This document shows positions 8,982-18,261 of a DNA stretch of 64,000 nucleotides, piece by piece (position 1 is the stretch's first letter; each line of letters starts with the position of its first letter). The DNA lies in contig JAXMNU010000003.1 of NCBI GenBank assembly GCA_034670265.1, positions 124,001-188,000 of the forward strand. Reading direction: 5' to 3'. Both the position numbers and the translations under genes were made by a program. Under the pieces are notes generated by a model. The model was not told the origin of the DNA. It saw only the letters and a list, made by a program, of their open reading frames with translations, and did no database searches. The stretch comes from Halomarinibacterium sp034670265 (GTDB taxonomy: Bacteria; Bacteroidota; Bacteroidia; Flavobacteriales; Flavobacteriaceae).

Positions 8982-11900
8982 GTGAGCACGTTTAATATCA
9001 TCCAGCAAAAGCTAGAACAATTTATAAAAAAATATTACACCAATGAGTTAATCAAAGGTGCGATATTGTTTTTTGCTATAGGGTTATTATACTTAATTGT
9101 AACACTACTTGTGGAGCACTTTCTATGGCTAGAAACCACAGGTAGAGCCATTCTTTTTTGGGCGTTTGTTTTGGTAGCGTTGGGCTTATTTGCACGGTTT
9201 ATTGCCTTCCCTTTGGCAAAGTTGTTTAAGCTTCAAAAAGGGATAAGCTATGAAGAAGCTTCAAAAATTATTGGCAGTCATTTCCCTCAAGTAAATGATA
9301 AGTTGCTTAATGTCATTCAGCTAAATCAAAATAGAAGAGAATCTGAATTACTAGCAGCAAGTATTGACCAAAAATCAGGAGAGTTACAACCCGTTCCTTT
9401 TGTGAGCGCCATTCATTTTAAGAAAAATATTAAATATTTAAAATATGCAGCTATTCCTGTGGCTATCATTGTATTGGTAAGCCTGCTTTGGGATAAGAAC
9501 CTATTTGCAGATAGCTATGAAAGAGTTGTGCATTATGATACCGCGTACGAACCTCCTGCGCCTTTTAGCTTTGTATTATTGAATGATAACCTAAAAGCGA
9601 TAGAGGATAAAAACTTTACAGTAAAGGTGAAAACAGAAGGCGATGTTATTCCTGAAAATGCTTCGGTAAGTTTTAATAATGAAACTTATTATTTAGAACA
9701 AACAAGCCCTGGAAGATTCGAATTTACATTTTCGCAACCCTCTGAAAGTTTTGATTTTCGGTTTATGGCTAATAAAGTAACCTCAAAACCCTATCGAGTT
9801 GAAGTGATAAAAACCCCATCATTACTGGGATTTGAGATGTTTTTAAAGTATCCTTCTTATACTGGAAAGAAGGACGAAGCTTTAAAAAGCACAGGAAACG
9901 CAACCATTCCTGAAGGGACGCAAGTTACTTGGAAAGTAAACACAAAAAATACTGAAACCGTACAACTTAAAGTAAAAGATACGGCCTATAATTTTGAAGT
10001 TAAGAAAAGTGAATTCAGTTTTAAAAAAGGGGTGTATCAAAAATTGGATTATGCCATTACAACCTCGAATAGAGACCTTAAAGAATATGAAAACCTTGCG
10101 TTTACACTTGGTGTCGTAAAAGACGAATATCCAGAAATTTCTGTGTCTTCAAAACAAGACAGCACGGAGCTTCAAACCTATTATTTTTTAGGGCAAGTTT
10201 CAGATGATTATGGTCTTACAAAGCTACAGTTGGTGTATTATCCCGTGGGTGAAGAGCCTCAAAAGAAAACAAAAAAACTACCCATTAATTCATCAAATTT
10301 TGATCAATTTACATATACTTTTCCAGGAGATTTAGAGCTTGAAGAGGGGGTTTCCTATGAATACTATTTCGAAGTTTTTGACAATGATGCCATTCATAAG
10401 TATAAATCTTCAAAAACTGGATTTTATACCTTCAGAAAGCTCACAAAAGACGAATTGGAGAAACTTCAGCTTGAAAAGCAGGGGGAAAACATAAAAGATC
10501 TTTCAAAAACGATTAAGGATTTGAAAGAACAGGATAAGCGCTTAGAGGAAATCAATAAAACTCAAAAAGAAAAGGAACAGCTTAATTGGAATGATAAAAA
10601 GAAACTTGAAGATTTTCTGAAAAGACAAAAGCAGCAAGAAGAAATGATGAAAAATTTCTCTAAAGAAATGAAGGAGGATTTGCAGAAGTTTCAACCCGAA
10701 AATAAAGAAGAAGACCCCTTTAAAGAGCAGCTTGAAGAAAGATTAGAAGAAAATGAAAAGCGCTTAGAAGAGAATGAGAAGTTGCTAGAAGAGTTGGAAC
10801 GCTTACAAGAGAAAATTGATAAAGAAGAGTTGTCAGAAAAACTAGAAAAGCTTGCGAAGCAAAACAAGAACCAAGAAAAGAATTTAGAGCAACTCGTTGA
10901 GCTAACCAAGCGTTACTATGTAACAAAAAAGGCTGAAAAACTTGCCGAAGAGCTATTTAAACTAGGTGAAGAACAAGAAAAATTGGCAGATGCTCCTAAA
11001 GAAGAAAACACGCAGGAAAAGCAGGAGGAACTCAACAAAAAGTTTGAAGAGTACCAAAAGGAAATGGAGGAGTTAAAAAAAGAGAATGAGGACCTTAAAG
11101 AACCTATGGACCTTAAGCAAGATCAAATGGGAGAACAGGAGGTAGAAAAAGAACAGGAAAAGGCAACCGATAAATTAGAACAACAAAATCCTCAAGGTGC
11201 AGCACCAAGTCAAAAAAAGGCTGGACAAAAGATGAAGCAGATGAGCAAGCAAATGGAGGCTCAAATGAAGGCGGGCCAAATGGATAGTATTGAAGAAGAT
11301 ATAGAAATGTTGCGTCAGGTATTGGATAATTTGGTTACTTTTTCATTTGAGCAGGAGGATTTAATGCAAGATTTTAAGCAAATTGATTATGGAAGTGCTG
11401 CTTTCGGAAAAAAATTAAATATTCAAAATGACTTAAAACTAAACTTTCAACATATTGACGATAGTCTTTTCGCATTATCTCTGAGACAGCCTTTAATTAG
11501 TGAAAAAATTAATGAATCTCTTACTAATGTTTCCTTTAACATCAATAAAGCATTAGAACAATTTGCCGAAAATAATTCCCGTTCGGGCATTGCTAGCCAG
11601 CAGTATACTGTAACGGGTGCCAATGAACTTGCCGTTCTCTTAAGTGAAATACTTGGAAATATGCAAAGTATGGCTATGAGCATGCCTGGGGAAGGCAAAG
11701 GACAAGGAAAAGGCATGGGTAAAGGACAGGGACAGGGCGAAGGGTTTCAGCTTCCCGATATTATTCAGAAGCAAGAGAGTTTAAGCAAACAGATGGGAGA
11801 AGGAATGGAGAAAGGTGAAGATGGAAAGGAAGGAGAAGGAGAAAAAGGTGAAGGGAAAGAAGGTAAAGGAGAAGTTCAAGGCGAAGGAGGAGGGCAATCT

Positions 11901-12428
11901 GGAGAAGGTAACTCTGGAAAAGAAGGGAAAGACGGTAAAAGCGGTAAAGATGGAAGTGGAGGAAATGGCAGTGAAGATGGTAAAGAAGGAGAAAAGGGAG
12001 AAAAGTACAATGAAGACTTAAACGGAAAACTTTACGAAATCTATAAACAACAACAAGATTTGCGTAATCAACTTAAAGATAGATTAAGCAAAGAAGGGCT
12101 GGAAGGTCAAGGAGGTAAAATTATTAAGGAAATGGAGGGAATCGAGCAACAATTGTTGGATAAAGGATTTAATCAAAGAACTTTAGAGAGAATGTTGAAC
12201 CTTCAATATGAACTTTTAAAACTTGATGAAGCTGACTTTGAACAAGGAAAGGAAAATAGAAGAGAATCTAAAACCAATCGTCAAGAATTTAATAACTCAC
12301 TTAGGCTTCAACCAGAGGATATAAAAAAGTACTTTAATCAAGAGGAAATACTTAACAGGGAAGCATTACCTTTGCATTTAGAATATAAAAAAGAAGTGCA
12401 AAAGTATTTTAATAAAGAAAATGATTGA
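8982..12428 (+). CDS. DUF4175 family membrane-anchored coiled-coil protein
   Basis: The 1148-residue protein has a GTG start. The N-terminus has two membrane helices (about 25-50 and 56-80) and a third near 152-170. A beta-rich Ig-like section (about 190-480) follows, then a long charged coiled coil (about 485-780) of Glu/Lys/Gln heptads. Next comes a Gly/Lys/Glu low-complexity linker (about 905-1005) and a short helical C-terminus. The architecture matches Bacteroidota DUF4175 proteins, whose function is unknown. It overlaps ybeY by 8 bases, and the order DUF4175-ybeY-mnmG suggests a house-keeping envelope role. The low-complexity stretch is purine-rich DNA and creates a spurious lysine-rich frame at 11815-12021. 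Confidence 0.85.
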   Translation: MSTFNIIQQKLEQFIKKYYTNELIKGAILFFAIGLLYLIVTLLVEHFLWLETTGRAILFWAFVLVALGLFARFIAFPLAKLFKLQKGISYEEASKIIGSHFPQVNDKLLNVIQLNQNRRESELLAASIDQKSGELQPVPFVSAIHFKKNIKYLKYAAIPVAIIVLVSLLWDKNLFADSYERVVHYDTAYEPPAPFSFVLLNDNLKAIEDKNFTVKVKTEGDVIPENASVSFNNETYYLEQTSPGRFEFTFSQPSESFDFRFMANKVTSKPYRVEVIKTPSLLGFEMFLKYPSYTGKKDEALKSTGNATIPEGTQVTWKVNTKNTETVQLKVKDTAYNFEVKKSEFSFKKGVYQKLDYAITTSNRDLKEYENLAFTLGVVKDEYPEISVSSKQDSTELQTYYFLGQVSDDYGLTKLQLVYYPVGEEPQKKTKKLPINSSNFDQFTYTFPGDLELEEGVSYEYYFEVFDNDAIHKYKSSKTGFYTFRKLTKDELEKLQLEKQGENIKDLSKTIKDLKEQDKRLEEINKTQKEKEQLNWNDKKKLEDFLKRQKQQEEMMKNFSKEMKEDLQKFQPENKEEDPFKEQLEERLEENEKRLEENEKLLEELERLQEKIDKEELSEKLEKLAKQNKNQEKNLEQLVELTKRYYVTKKAEKLAEELFKLGEEQEKLADAPKEENTQEKQEELNKKFEEYQKEMEELKKENEDLKEPMDLKQDQMGEQEVEKEQEKATDKLEQQNPQGAAPSQKKAGQKMKQMSKQMEAQMKAGQMDSIEEDIEMLRQVLDNLVTFSFEQEDLMQDFKQIDYGSAAFGKKLNIQNDLKLNFQHIDDSLFALSLRQPLISEKINESLTNVSFNINKALEQFAENNSRSGIASQQYTVTGANELAVLLSEILGNMQSMAMSMPGEGKGQGKGMGKGQGQGEGFQLPDIIQKQESLSKQMGEGMEKGEDGKEGEGEKGEGKEGKGEVQGEGGGQSGEGNSGKEGKDGKSGKDGSGGNGSEDGKEGEKGEKYNEDLNGKLYEIYKQQQDLRNQLKDRLSKEGLEGQGGKIIKEMEGIEQQLLDKGFNQRTLERMLNLQYELLKLDEADFEQGKENRRESKTNRQEFNNSLRLQPEDIKKYFNQEEILNREALPLHLEYKKEVQKYFNKEND

Positions 12429-12834
12429 GTTTTTTTCTGAAACAGAATTCCAATTAAGTAAAGCAGATTCTGTAAAAACTTGGGTTTCTAAAGCAATTAT
12501 TTCTGAAAACTTTAAGGTTGGAGATTTATCTTTTATTTTTTGTGACGACAACTACCTTCATAAATTGAATGTTGAGTTTCTTAATCATGACACACTTACA
12601 GATATTATAACTTTTGACTATAGCTTAGGAAAAGAAGTACATGGAGAGATTTATATTTCAATTGAGAGAGTGGAAGAAAATGCTTCAGAATTTAATGTTT
12701 CTTTTGAAGAAGAACTTCACAGAGTGATCATACATGGAGTCCTTCATTTATGTGGCTATAAAGACAAAACACAACTGCAAAAAGACGATATGCGCTCTAA
12801 AGAAAACTTTTATCTTCAATCTTTTAGCGGCTAG
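12421..12834 (+). CDS. ybeY: rRNA maturation RNase YbeY
   Basis: YbeY is a zinc endoribonuclease in 16S rRNA 3'-end maturation and ribosome quality control. The 137 residues carry HGVLHLCGYKDK (around 104-115), the family H-x3-H motif. The usual third zinc ligand after GY is replaced by KDK, a form I recall from other Bacteroidota YbeY proteins. The DTLTDIITFDY segment of the family is also present. The start overlaps the end of the DUF4175 gene by 8 bases, which implies translational coupling. Confidence 0.92.
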   Translation: MIEFFSETEFQLSKADSVKTWVSKAIISENFKVGDLSFIFCDDNYLHKLNVEFLNHDTLTDIITFDYSLGKEVHGEIYISIERVEENASEFNVSFEEELHRVIIHGVLHLCGYKDKTQLQKDDMRSKENFYLQSFSG

Positions 12835-12869
12835 TAGTCTGATATTCAACAAATTATTGTTTTAATATA

Positions 12870-12898
12870 TTGAAATTCAATGTTTTACGCTATATTTG
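12870..12898 (+). promoter_or_regulatory. Promoter (-33/-7) of mnmG
   Basis: TTG at 12870-12872, an 18-base spacer, then TATATTTG at 12891-12898. This places the transcription start near 12905, just before the parS-like palindrome, and rules out the frame extension that starts at 12896. Confidence 0.75.
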
Positions 12899-12918
12899 CA
12901 CCCGTTTAAAAATTCATT

Positions 12919-12934
12919 TGTTCCACGTGGAACA
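12919..12934. other. parS: parS-like ParB-binding palindrome, site 1
   Basis: The 16-mer TGTTCCACGTGGAACA is a perfect palindrome, extended to 18 bp (12918-12935). It matches the broadly conserved chromosomal parS consensus bound by ParB/Spo0J. It lies in the 5' leader of mnmG, between the promoter and the ATG. A second copy follows the gene. The match to consensus is direct; ParB binding is inferred. Confidence 0.82.
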
Positions 12935-12943
12935 ATTAAAGAT

Positions 12944-14815
12944 ATGTTTGATAAAGAATATGATGTTATTGTTGTAGGCGCAGGTCACGCTGGATCTGAG
13001 GCTGCTGCTGCAGCTGCCAATTTGGGATCGTCCACACTGCTAATTACCATGAACCTTCAAAACATTGCGCAAATGTCTTGTAATCCTGCTATGGGTGGAA
13101 TTGCAAAAGGACAAATTGTGCGTGAAATAGATGCCTTGGGGGGTTATAGCGGAATAGTTTCAGATAAAACAGCCATTCAGTTTAAAATGCTTAATAAATC
13201 GAAAGGACCAGCGATGTGGAGCCCTCGTGTTCAAAGTGACCGGATGCGTTTTGCTGAAGAGTGGAGATTAATGTTAGAGCAAACCCCAAATCTAGATTTT
13301 TATCAGGAAATGGTTTCGGGTATTTTAGTCGAAAATGAAAAAGTTGTTGGGGTAAAAACTTCTTTAGGAATTGAAGTAAAAGGGAAATCGGTTGTGTTGA
13401 CAAACGGGACATTTTTAAATGGACTAATTCATATAGGTGATAAACAATTTGGAGGCGGTAGAGCTGGAGAAAAAGCTTCAACTGGAATTACTCAAGATTT
13501 AGTTAATTTAGGGTTTGAAGCTGGCAGAATGAAAACTGGAACACCACCAAGAGTGGATGGACGATCGCTTGATTTTTCTAAAATGATTATTCAACCCGGG
13601 GATGATGATCCACAAAAGTTTTCGTATTCCGATGTTACAAAACCACTGAAAGAACAAAGGGCTTGTCATATGACGCATACAAGCCCATTAGTTCATGAAT
13701 TATTAAAAGAGGGCTTTGATAGATCTCCTATGTTTAATGGCTCAATCAAAAGTATTGGACCTAGATATTGCCCTTCCATTGAGGATAAAATAAATCGTTT
13801 TGCAGATAAAGACAGACATCAATTATTTGTTGAGCCTGAAGGTTGGAACACAGTTGAATACTATATCAATGGGTTTTCAACGTCATTACCTGAAGAAGTT
13901 CAGTTTAAGGCTTTAAAAGAATGTGCTGGTTTTGAACATGTGAAGTTTTTCCGCCCAGGATATGCCATAGAATATGATTACTTTCCTCCCACACAATTAC
14001 AACATACGCTAGAAACTAAATTAGTATCTGGTTTGTATTTTGCAGGCCAGATTAATGGCACAACTGGTTATGAAGAAGCCGCTTCACAAGGATTAATGGC
14101 AGGGATTAATGCGCATTTAAAAGTACACGAAAATGATCCTTTTATCTTACAAAGAGACGAAGCCTATATAGGGGTATTGATTGATGATCTTATTACAAAA
14201 GGCACCAAAGAACCCTATAGAATGTTTACGTCTCGTGCCGAATATAGAACCCTTTTAAGACAAGATAATGCAGATTTTAGATTAACGCCAAAATCATTTG
14301 AGATTGGATTAGCTTCTGAAGGAAGGATGCGAGCCATGGAACAAAAGCAATCTAAAAGCAATTCTTTTATTCAGTTTTTTAAAGACACGAGTTCGCCGCC
14401 CGAAATTATTAATCCTATTTTGGAAAGCAAAGAATCTGCTGTTGTAAAACAGAGTGATAAATTATTTAAATTCTTTTCTCGACCCAATATTACAATGGAC
14501 GATATGCGATATATTGAGGAGGTAAATAAATTTATAGAAGACAATGAACTAACTCATGAAATCCTTGAGCAAACCGAAATTCAAATAAAATATGCTGGCT
14601 ATATTGAAAAAGAAAAGAACAATGCAGACAAACTTAGTCGACTCGAAGGAATTAAAATTCCATCAACTTTTGACTATTCTAAACTTAAGTCATTGTCCTA
14701 TGAGGCGGTTGAAAAGCTTACCAAAATAAAACCCACAACAGTTTCTCAAGCCTCACGAATAAGTGGGGTTTCACCTAATGATATTTCGGTATTGTTAGTT
14801 TATATGGGAAGATAA
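12944..14815 (+). CDS. mnmG: tRNA uridine-5-carboxymethylaminomethylation enzyme MnmG
   Basis: MnmG (GidA) works with MnmE to install the (carboxymethyl)aminomethyl group at wobble U34 of certain tRNAs, using FAD, NADH and methylene-THF. The FAD-binding VVGAGHAGSEAA is at the N-terminus, GPRYCPSIEDK near residue 270 is the family signature, and the C-terminal helical domain holds IKYAGYIEKE and SGVSPNDISVLLVY. The start at 12944 (MFDKEYDVIV) gives 623 residues; the upstream frame lies in promoter and parS DNA. MnmE is not in the window. Confidence 0.96.
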   Translation: MFDKEYDVIVVGAGHAGSEAAAAAANLGSSTLLITMNLQNIAQMSCNPAMGGIAKGQIVREIDALGGYSGIVSDKTAIQFKMLNKSKGPAMWSPRVQSDRMRFAEEWRLMLEQTPNLDFYQEMVSGILVENEKVVGVKTSLGIEVKGKSVVLTNGTFLNGLIHIGDKQFGGGRAGEKASTGITQDLVNLGFEAGRMKTGTPPRVDGRSLDFSKMIIQPGDDDPQKFSYSDVTKPLKEQRACHMTHTSPLVHELLKEGFDRSPMFNGSIKSIGPRYCPSIEDKINRFADKDRHQLFVEPEGWNTVEYYINGFSTSLPEEVQFKALKECAGFEHVKFFRPGYAIEYDYFPPTQLQHTLETKLVSGLYFAGQINGTTGYEEAASQGLMAGINAHLKVHENDPFILQRDEAYIGVLIDDLITKGTKEPYRMFTSRAEYRTLLRQDNADFRLTPKSFEIGLASEGRMRAMEQKQSKSNSFIQFFKDTSSPPEIINPILESKESAVVKQSDKLFKFFSRPNITMDDMRYIEEVNKFIEDNELTHEILEQTEIQIKYAGYIEKEKNNADKLSRLEGIKIPSTFDYSKLKSLSYEAVEKLTKIKPTTVSQASRISGVSPNDISVLLVYMGR

Positions 14816-14823
14816 ATTACAAT

Positions 14824-14839
14824 TGTTTCACGTGGAACA
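14824..14839. other. parS: parS-like ParB-binding palindrome, site 2
   Basis: TGTTTCACGTGGAACA is a one-step variant of the site at 12919 and also fits the parS consensus. It sits in the 33-base gap between the mnmG stop and the methyltransferase start, about 1.9 kb from site 1. Confidence 0.82.
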
Positions 14840-14848
14840 TTTACTACT

Positions 14849-15691
14849 TTGATACAAGAATCAAATAAAATCCATATAACAACTAAAGATTTTTTAGTCT
14901 CTGGGGAATCCTTTTCTTTGGTTTGGGAGGAGAAAAAAAAGTTTTTAAAAACAACGCCACAGCCCCAAGAGCTTTCAAAATATTATGAAAGCAACGATTA
15001 TATTTCTCATACAGATTCCAAGAAAGGAATTTTAAATTTTCTATACCAAGCCGTAAAAAATTATTCTTTACGTAAAAAAGTACGGCTGATAAAAAACCAA
15101 AATTTTGGTGTTGGTACTTTGTTAGACATTGGAGCTGGGACAGGGGATTTTTTAAAATACACTAAAGATAAAAATTGGAATGTTCATGGAGTTGAGGTAA
15201 ATGATAAAGCACGACAACTTGCATTTGAAAAAGGAATTTTTTTAAACGAATCGTTAGACGATTTTAAGAGTAAACAATTCGACGTGGTTACACTTTGGCA
15301 TGTGTTGGAACATTTACCCAATCTTGAAAAAACCATTTCTCAATTAGAAGCATTGGTTAAAGAAGGAGGGACTTTAATTGTAGCTGTGCCCAACTTTAAT
15401 TCCTATGATGCTAAATTCTATAAAGAATTTTGGGCTGCTTACGATGTCCCTCGACATCTTTGGCATTTTTCGCAAGAAAGTATGAAGCTGTTATTTTCGT
15501 CAAAAATGACATTGGGAAAAACAAAACCCATGATTTTCGATGCTTTTTATGTAAGCCTTATTTCTGAAAAATATAAAACGGGAAATACCTTTTCCCTTAA
15601 GGCATTTTGGATAGGATTATGCTCAAATCTTAGAGCGTGGAAAACAAAAGAGTATTCTTCTTTAATTTATGTCTTCAAAAAGGCTAAATAG
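14849..15691 (+). CDS. Class I SAM-dependent methyltransferase
   Basis: The product has 280 residues if the TTG at 14849 is used. No ATG fits, since the conserved-looking N-terminal stretch TKDFLVSGESFSLVW lies before any methionine. The SAM-binding motif LLDIGAGTGDFLKY is near residue 91, followed by HGVEVNDKAR (motif II) and DVVTLWHVLEHL (post I/motif IV), the pattern of the methyltransferase 23 type (UbiE/Coq-like). The substrate is unknown. The WHVLEHLP wording is common in methyltransferases of cell-surface or small-molecule pathways. It sits just after the second parS site. Confidence 0.75.
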   Translation: MIQESNKIHITTKDFLVSGESFSLVWEEKKKFLKTTPQPQELSKYYESNDYISHTDSKKGILNFLYQAVKNYSLRKKVRLIKNQNFGVGTLLDIGAGTGDFLKYTKDKNWNVHGVEVNDKARQLAFEKGIFLNESLDDFKSKQFDVVTLWHVLEHLPNLEKTISQLEALVKEGGTLIVAVPNFNSYDAKFYKEFWAAYDVPRHLWHFSQESMKLLFSSKMTLGKTKPMIFDAFYVSLISEKYKTGNTFSLKAFWIGLCSNLRAWKTKEYSSLIYVFKKAK

Positions 15692-15737
15692 ACAAAATAA
15701 AGCTACTGAAGCGGATATTAAAACTAAAACACCCAAA

Positions 15738-15771
15738 CGCCTTTACTGATTTAAAAACCTTCTCAAAGGCG
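15738..15771 (+). terminator. Possible terminator after the methyltransferase gene
   Basis: CGCCTTT (15738-15744) pairs with AAAGGCG (15765-15771) across a 20-base loop and is followed by a weak T-rich stretch. A second AT-rich inverted repeat (TATAAGTTTA at 15804-15813, TAAACTTATA at 15830-15839) runs into the convergent holB stop. Neither is a strong terminator. Confidence 0.35.
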
Positions 15772-15834
15772 CTTATTTTGCGTAGAGATTAATAAGAATT
15801 ACTTATAAGTTTAATTCGTTAGAATAAACTAAAC

Positions 15835-16989
15835 TTATACAAGTTCTTTTTTATGAATAAGCCTAGTTAGCTGAATGGAAAGATCTGTAAAAATGATTTT
15901 TGCATTGCCATTTCTTTCAATATGGTAATTGGCATTTTCTAAGGCTTCAACAATTTCAAAAATATTGTTTTGATGTACAAAAGGTGCAAATTTTTCAATT
16001 GAGAATTTTGGATCTTGTGTTTCAAAATATAAAAGTGAATCGGCTTCGTAATTTTTCAACAACGCTTGCCGAAATAATTCCACACAATAAAACAAAAAGT
16101 TTTTTTGAGTTTCGCGACCTTTTTCAGCCATTAAATCACTCCATTGTAATAATTCCTGTATCGCTTTTTTATTTCCTTTTGCCTTAAATGCGGTTCGTAC
16201 CCAAAGGATAAACCATTCTTCAAAAATAGTGTCCTCGTTTGTGTTTTCAATAATTTGAAGTGCTTTATTAAAATCTCCGTGAGACTGTCTACTTACCTTT
16301 TGTGCTTCATTTTCTGAGATTCCTTTTTTCTCTATGAGCGCCTTTGTAATTGCGGCTTCAGAAAGTAAAGGAAGATGAAGTGTTTGGCAACGCGAGTGAA
16401 TTGTATTAATGATTTGTTCTTCGTTTTCGGTGAGTAAAAGTAGTACCGTTTTATCTGAAGGCTCTTCAACCAATTTTAATATTTTGTTGGCGCATTCAGT
16501 ATTCATTTTTTCGGCCATCCATACAATCATGACTTTGTAACCGCCTTCGTACGCCTTCAATGAAAGCTTTTTCGAAATTTCTTCGGCTTCTTTTACATTG
16601 ATGTTTCCTTGTTTATTTTCAATTCCTAAATGCTGAAACCATTGAAAGAGAGAACCGTAAGGATTTTTTGATACAAACTCTCTCCATTCTGTTGAAAATG
16701 AGTCGGATACGGCAGATTTTTTTATAGATTCATTCGTATTAACAGGATATACAAAATGAAGATCGGGATGCGAAAGTCGCTCGACATTTTTTGAGCATCG
16801 TATGTGAGCGTCGCTGCCAGACTCGTATTGACTGCATAATATCTCTTTTGCATAAGCAATAGCAACAGGAAGTAAACCTGCACCACTTTGCCCTACAAAT
16901 AATTGAGCATGGGCAATCCGGTCATTTTTTAGGGTTGTTAAAAGATGATTTTTAATATAATCTAAGCCAACAACTTGTGAGAAATCCAT
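15835..16989 (-). CDS. holB: DNA polymerase III delta' subunit
   Basis: The delta' protein is part of the clamp-loader complex that places the beta clamp on DNA. The product has 384 residues. The AAA+ fold begins LDYIKNHLLTTLKNDRIAHAQLFVGQ. The P-loop region GQSGAGLLP lacks the GKT of active ATPases, as expected for delta', and cysteines (C-S-Q-Y...C-S-K) mark the usual zinc module. VMIVWMAEKMNTECANKILKL-type residues correspond to Walker B and sensor regions. I chose the ATG at 16989 over the TTG two codons upstream. The gene points against its neighbours. Confidence 0.88.
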   Translation of the reverse strand: MDFSQVVGLDYIKNHLLTTLKNDRIAHAQLFVGQSGAGLLPVAIAYAKEILCSQYESGSDAHIRCSKNVERLSHPDLHFVYPVNTNESIKKSAVSDSFSTEWREFVSKNPYGSLFQWFQHLGIENKQGNINVKEAEEISKKLSLKAYEGGYKVMIVWMAEKMNTECANKILKLVEEPSDKTVLLLLTENEEQIINTIHSRCQTLHLPLLSEAAITKALIEKKGISENEAQKVSRQSHGDFNKALQIIENTNEDTIFEEWFILWVRTAFKAKGNKKAIQELLQWSDLMAEKGRETQKNFLFYCVELFRQALLKNYEADSLLYFETQDPKFSIEKFAPFVHQNNIFEIVEALENANYHIERNGNAKIIFTDLSIQLTRLIHKKELV

Positions 16990-17036
16990 ACACAAAACTA
17001 CATTTTTTTATTCAGTCTATAAACGCCATAATTGGT

Positions 17037-17044
17037 TATATTTG
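17037..17044 (+). promoter_or_regulatory. -7 promoter element of pgk
   Basis: TATATTTG matches TAnnTTTG and ends 19 bases before the pgk ATG. No -33 TTG is visible at the normal distance. Confidence 0.65.
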
Positions 17045-17063
17045 CCTTTGAAAAACAGGACAC

Positions 17064-18251
17064 ATGAAAACGCTAAACGACTTCAATTTTAATAATAAAA
17101 TAGCCTTAATTAGAGTAGACTTTAATGTTCCACTTGATAAGGATTTAACGGTTACAGATGCTACACGAATTGAAGCGGCCAAACCTACTATTATTAAAGT
17201 ATTGGAAGATGGTGGAAGTTGTGTGTTAATGTCACATTTAGGACGTCCAAAAAATAAAGAAAATGAGTTTTCACTAAAACACATTGTAAATACTGCAACA
17301 GATATTTTAGGAGTCACTGTAAAGTTTGTTGAAGACTGTGTAGGCGTTAAAGTGGAAGAAGCTATTTCTAAACTTCAAGCAGGCGAAATTTTATTGCTCG
17401 AAAACCTAAGATATTATCCTGAGGAAGAAAAGGGAGCTGTTGCTTTTGCTGAAATGCTTTCAAAATGGGGCGATGTTTATGTAAATGATGCTTTCGGAAC
17501 TGCGCATAGAGCGCACGCTTCTACAACCGTAGTCGCTCAATTTTTCCCTGAAAATAAATGCTTTGGACATTTGCTGGCTTCAGAAATTGAGAATGTAAAT
17601 AAAGTTTTAAAGGACAGCCAAAAGCCAGTTACGGCAATTATTGGTGGTGCAAAAGTATCATCAAAAATTACCATTATTGAAAACATTTTGGATAAAGTAG
17701 ATCACCTTATTATAGGTGGCGGAATGGCATTCACTTTTATAAAAGCCCAAGGTGGAAAAATAGGAAACTCATTGGTAGAAGATGACAAGCAAGAGTTGGC
17801 TTTGGATATATTGAAAAAAGCGAAACAAAAAAATGTGCAAGTGCATTTGCCTACAGATACCGTAATTGCAGATGGTTTTGCGAATGATGCGAACACCAAA
17901 ATTGCCAATATTTACGAAATTCCTAATGGGTGGATGGGCTTAGATGCCGGACCCGAAACTCAAAAACAATTTGCCGAAGTCATTCAAAACTCAAAAACTA
18001 TTTTATTTAATGGCCCAGTTGGGGTTTTTGAAATGTCCAATTTTGCCAAGGGAACCATTGCTGTATGTGAAGCGATTGCTACATCCACGCAAAACGGAGC
18101 GTTCTCCCTAGTGGGTGGAGGCGACAGTGTATCTGCAGTAAAACAATTTGGGTTTGAAGACAAAGTAAGTTATGTTTCTACTGGAGGCGGGGCTATGTTG
18201 GAAATGCTCGAAGGAAAAACCTTACCAGGAATAGCAGCAATATTAGAGTAA
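17064..18251 (+). CDS. pgk: Phosphoglycerate kinase
   Basis: Pgk interconverts 1,3-bisphosphoglycerate + ADP and 3-phosphoglycerate + ATP in glycolysis and gluconeogenesis. The 395 residues are full length. Visible are RVDFNVPLDKD near residue 15 (substrate-binding N-domain), the MSHLGRPK loop, the EIENVNKVL and AIIGGAKVSSKI region, and the C-domain nucleotide motif GGGDSVSA with the closing STGGGAMLEMLEG. It has its own promoter and is followed by a hairpin terminator. Confidence 0.97.
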   Translation: MKTLNDFNFNNKIALIRVDFNVPLDKDLTVTDATRIEAAKPTIIKVLEDGGSCVLMSHLGRPKNKENEFSLKHIVNTATDILGVTVKFVEDCVGVKVEEAISKLQAGEILLLENLRYYPEEEKGAVAFAEMLSKWGDVYVNDAFGTAHRAHASTTVVAQFFPENKCFGHLLASEIENVNKVLKDSQKPVTAIIGGAKVSSKITIIENILDKVDHLIIGGGMAFTFIKAQGGKIGNSLVEDDKQELALDILKKAKQKNVQVHLPTDTVIADGFANDANTKIANIYEIPNGWMGLDAGPETQKQFAEVIQNSKTILFNGPVGVFEMSNFAKGTIAVCEAIATSTQNGAFSLVGGGDSVSAVKQFGFEDKVSYVSTGGGAMLEMLEGKTLPGIAAILE

Positions 18252-18261
18252 TACGTTAAAA

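Noticed and set aside
11815..12021. Lysine/glutamate-rich reading frame of 68 codons inside the DUF4175 gene
   Set aside because: It is a frame shadow of purine-only low-complexity DNA; composition is not protein-like and no promoter precedes it.
12896..12943. Upstream extension of mnmG
   Set aside because: It begins inside the -7 element and contains the parS palindrome; the natural start is the ATG at 12944.
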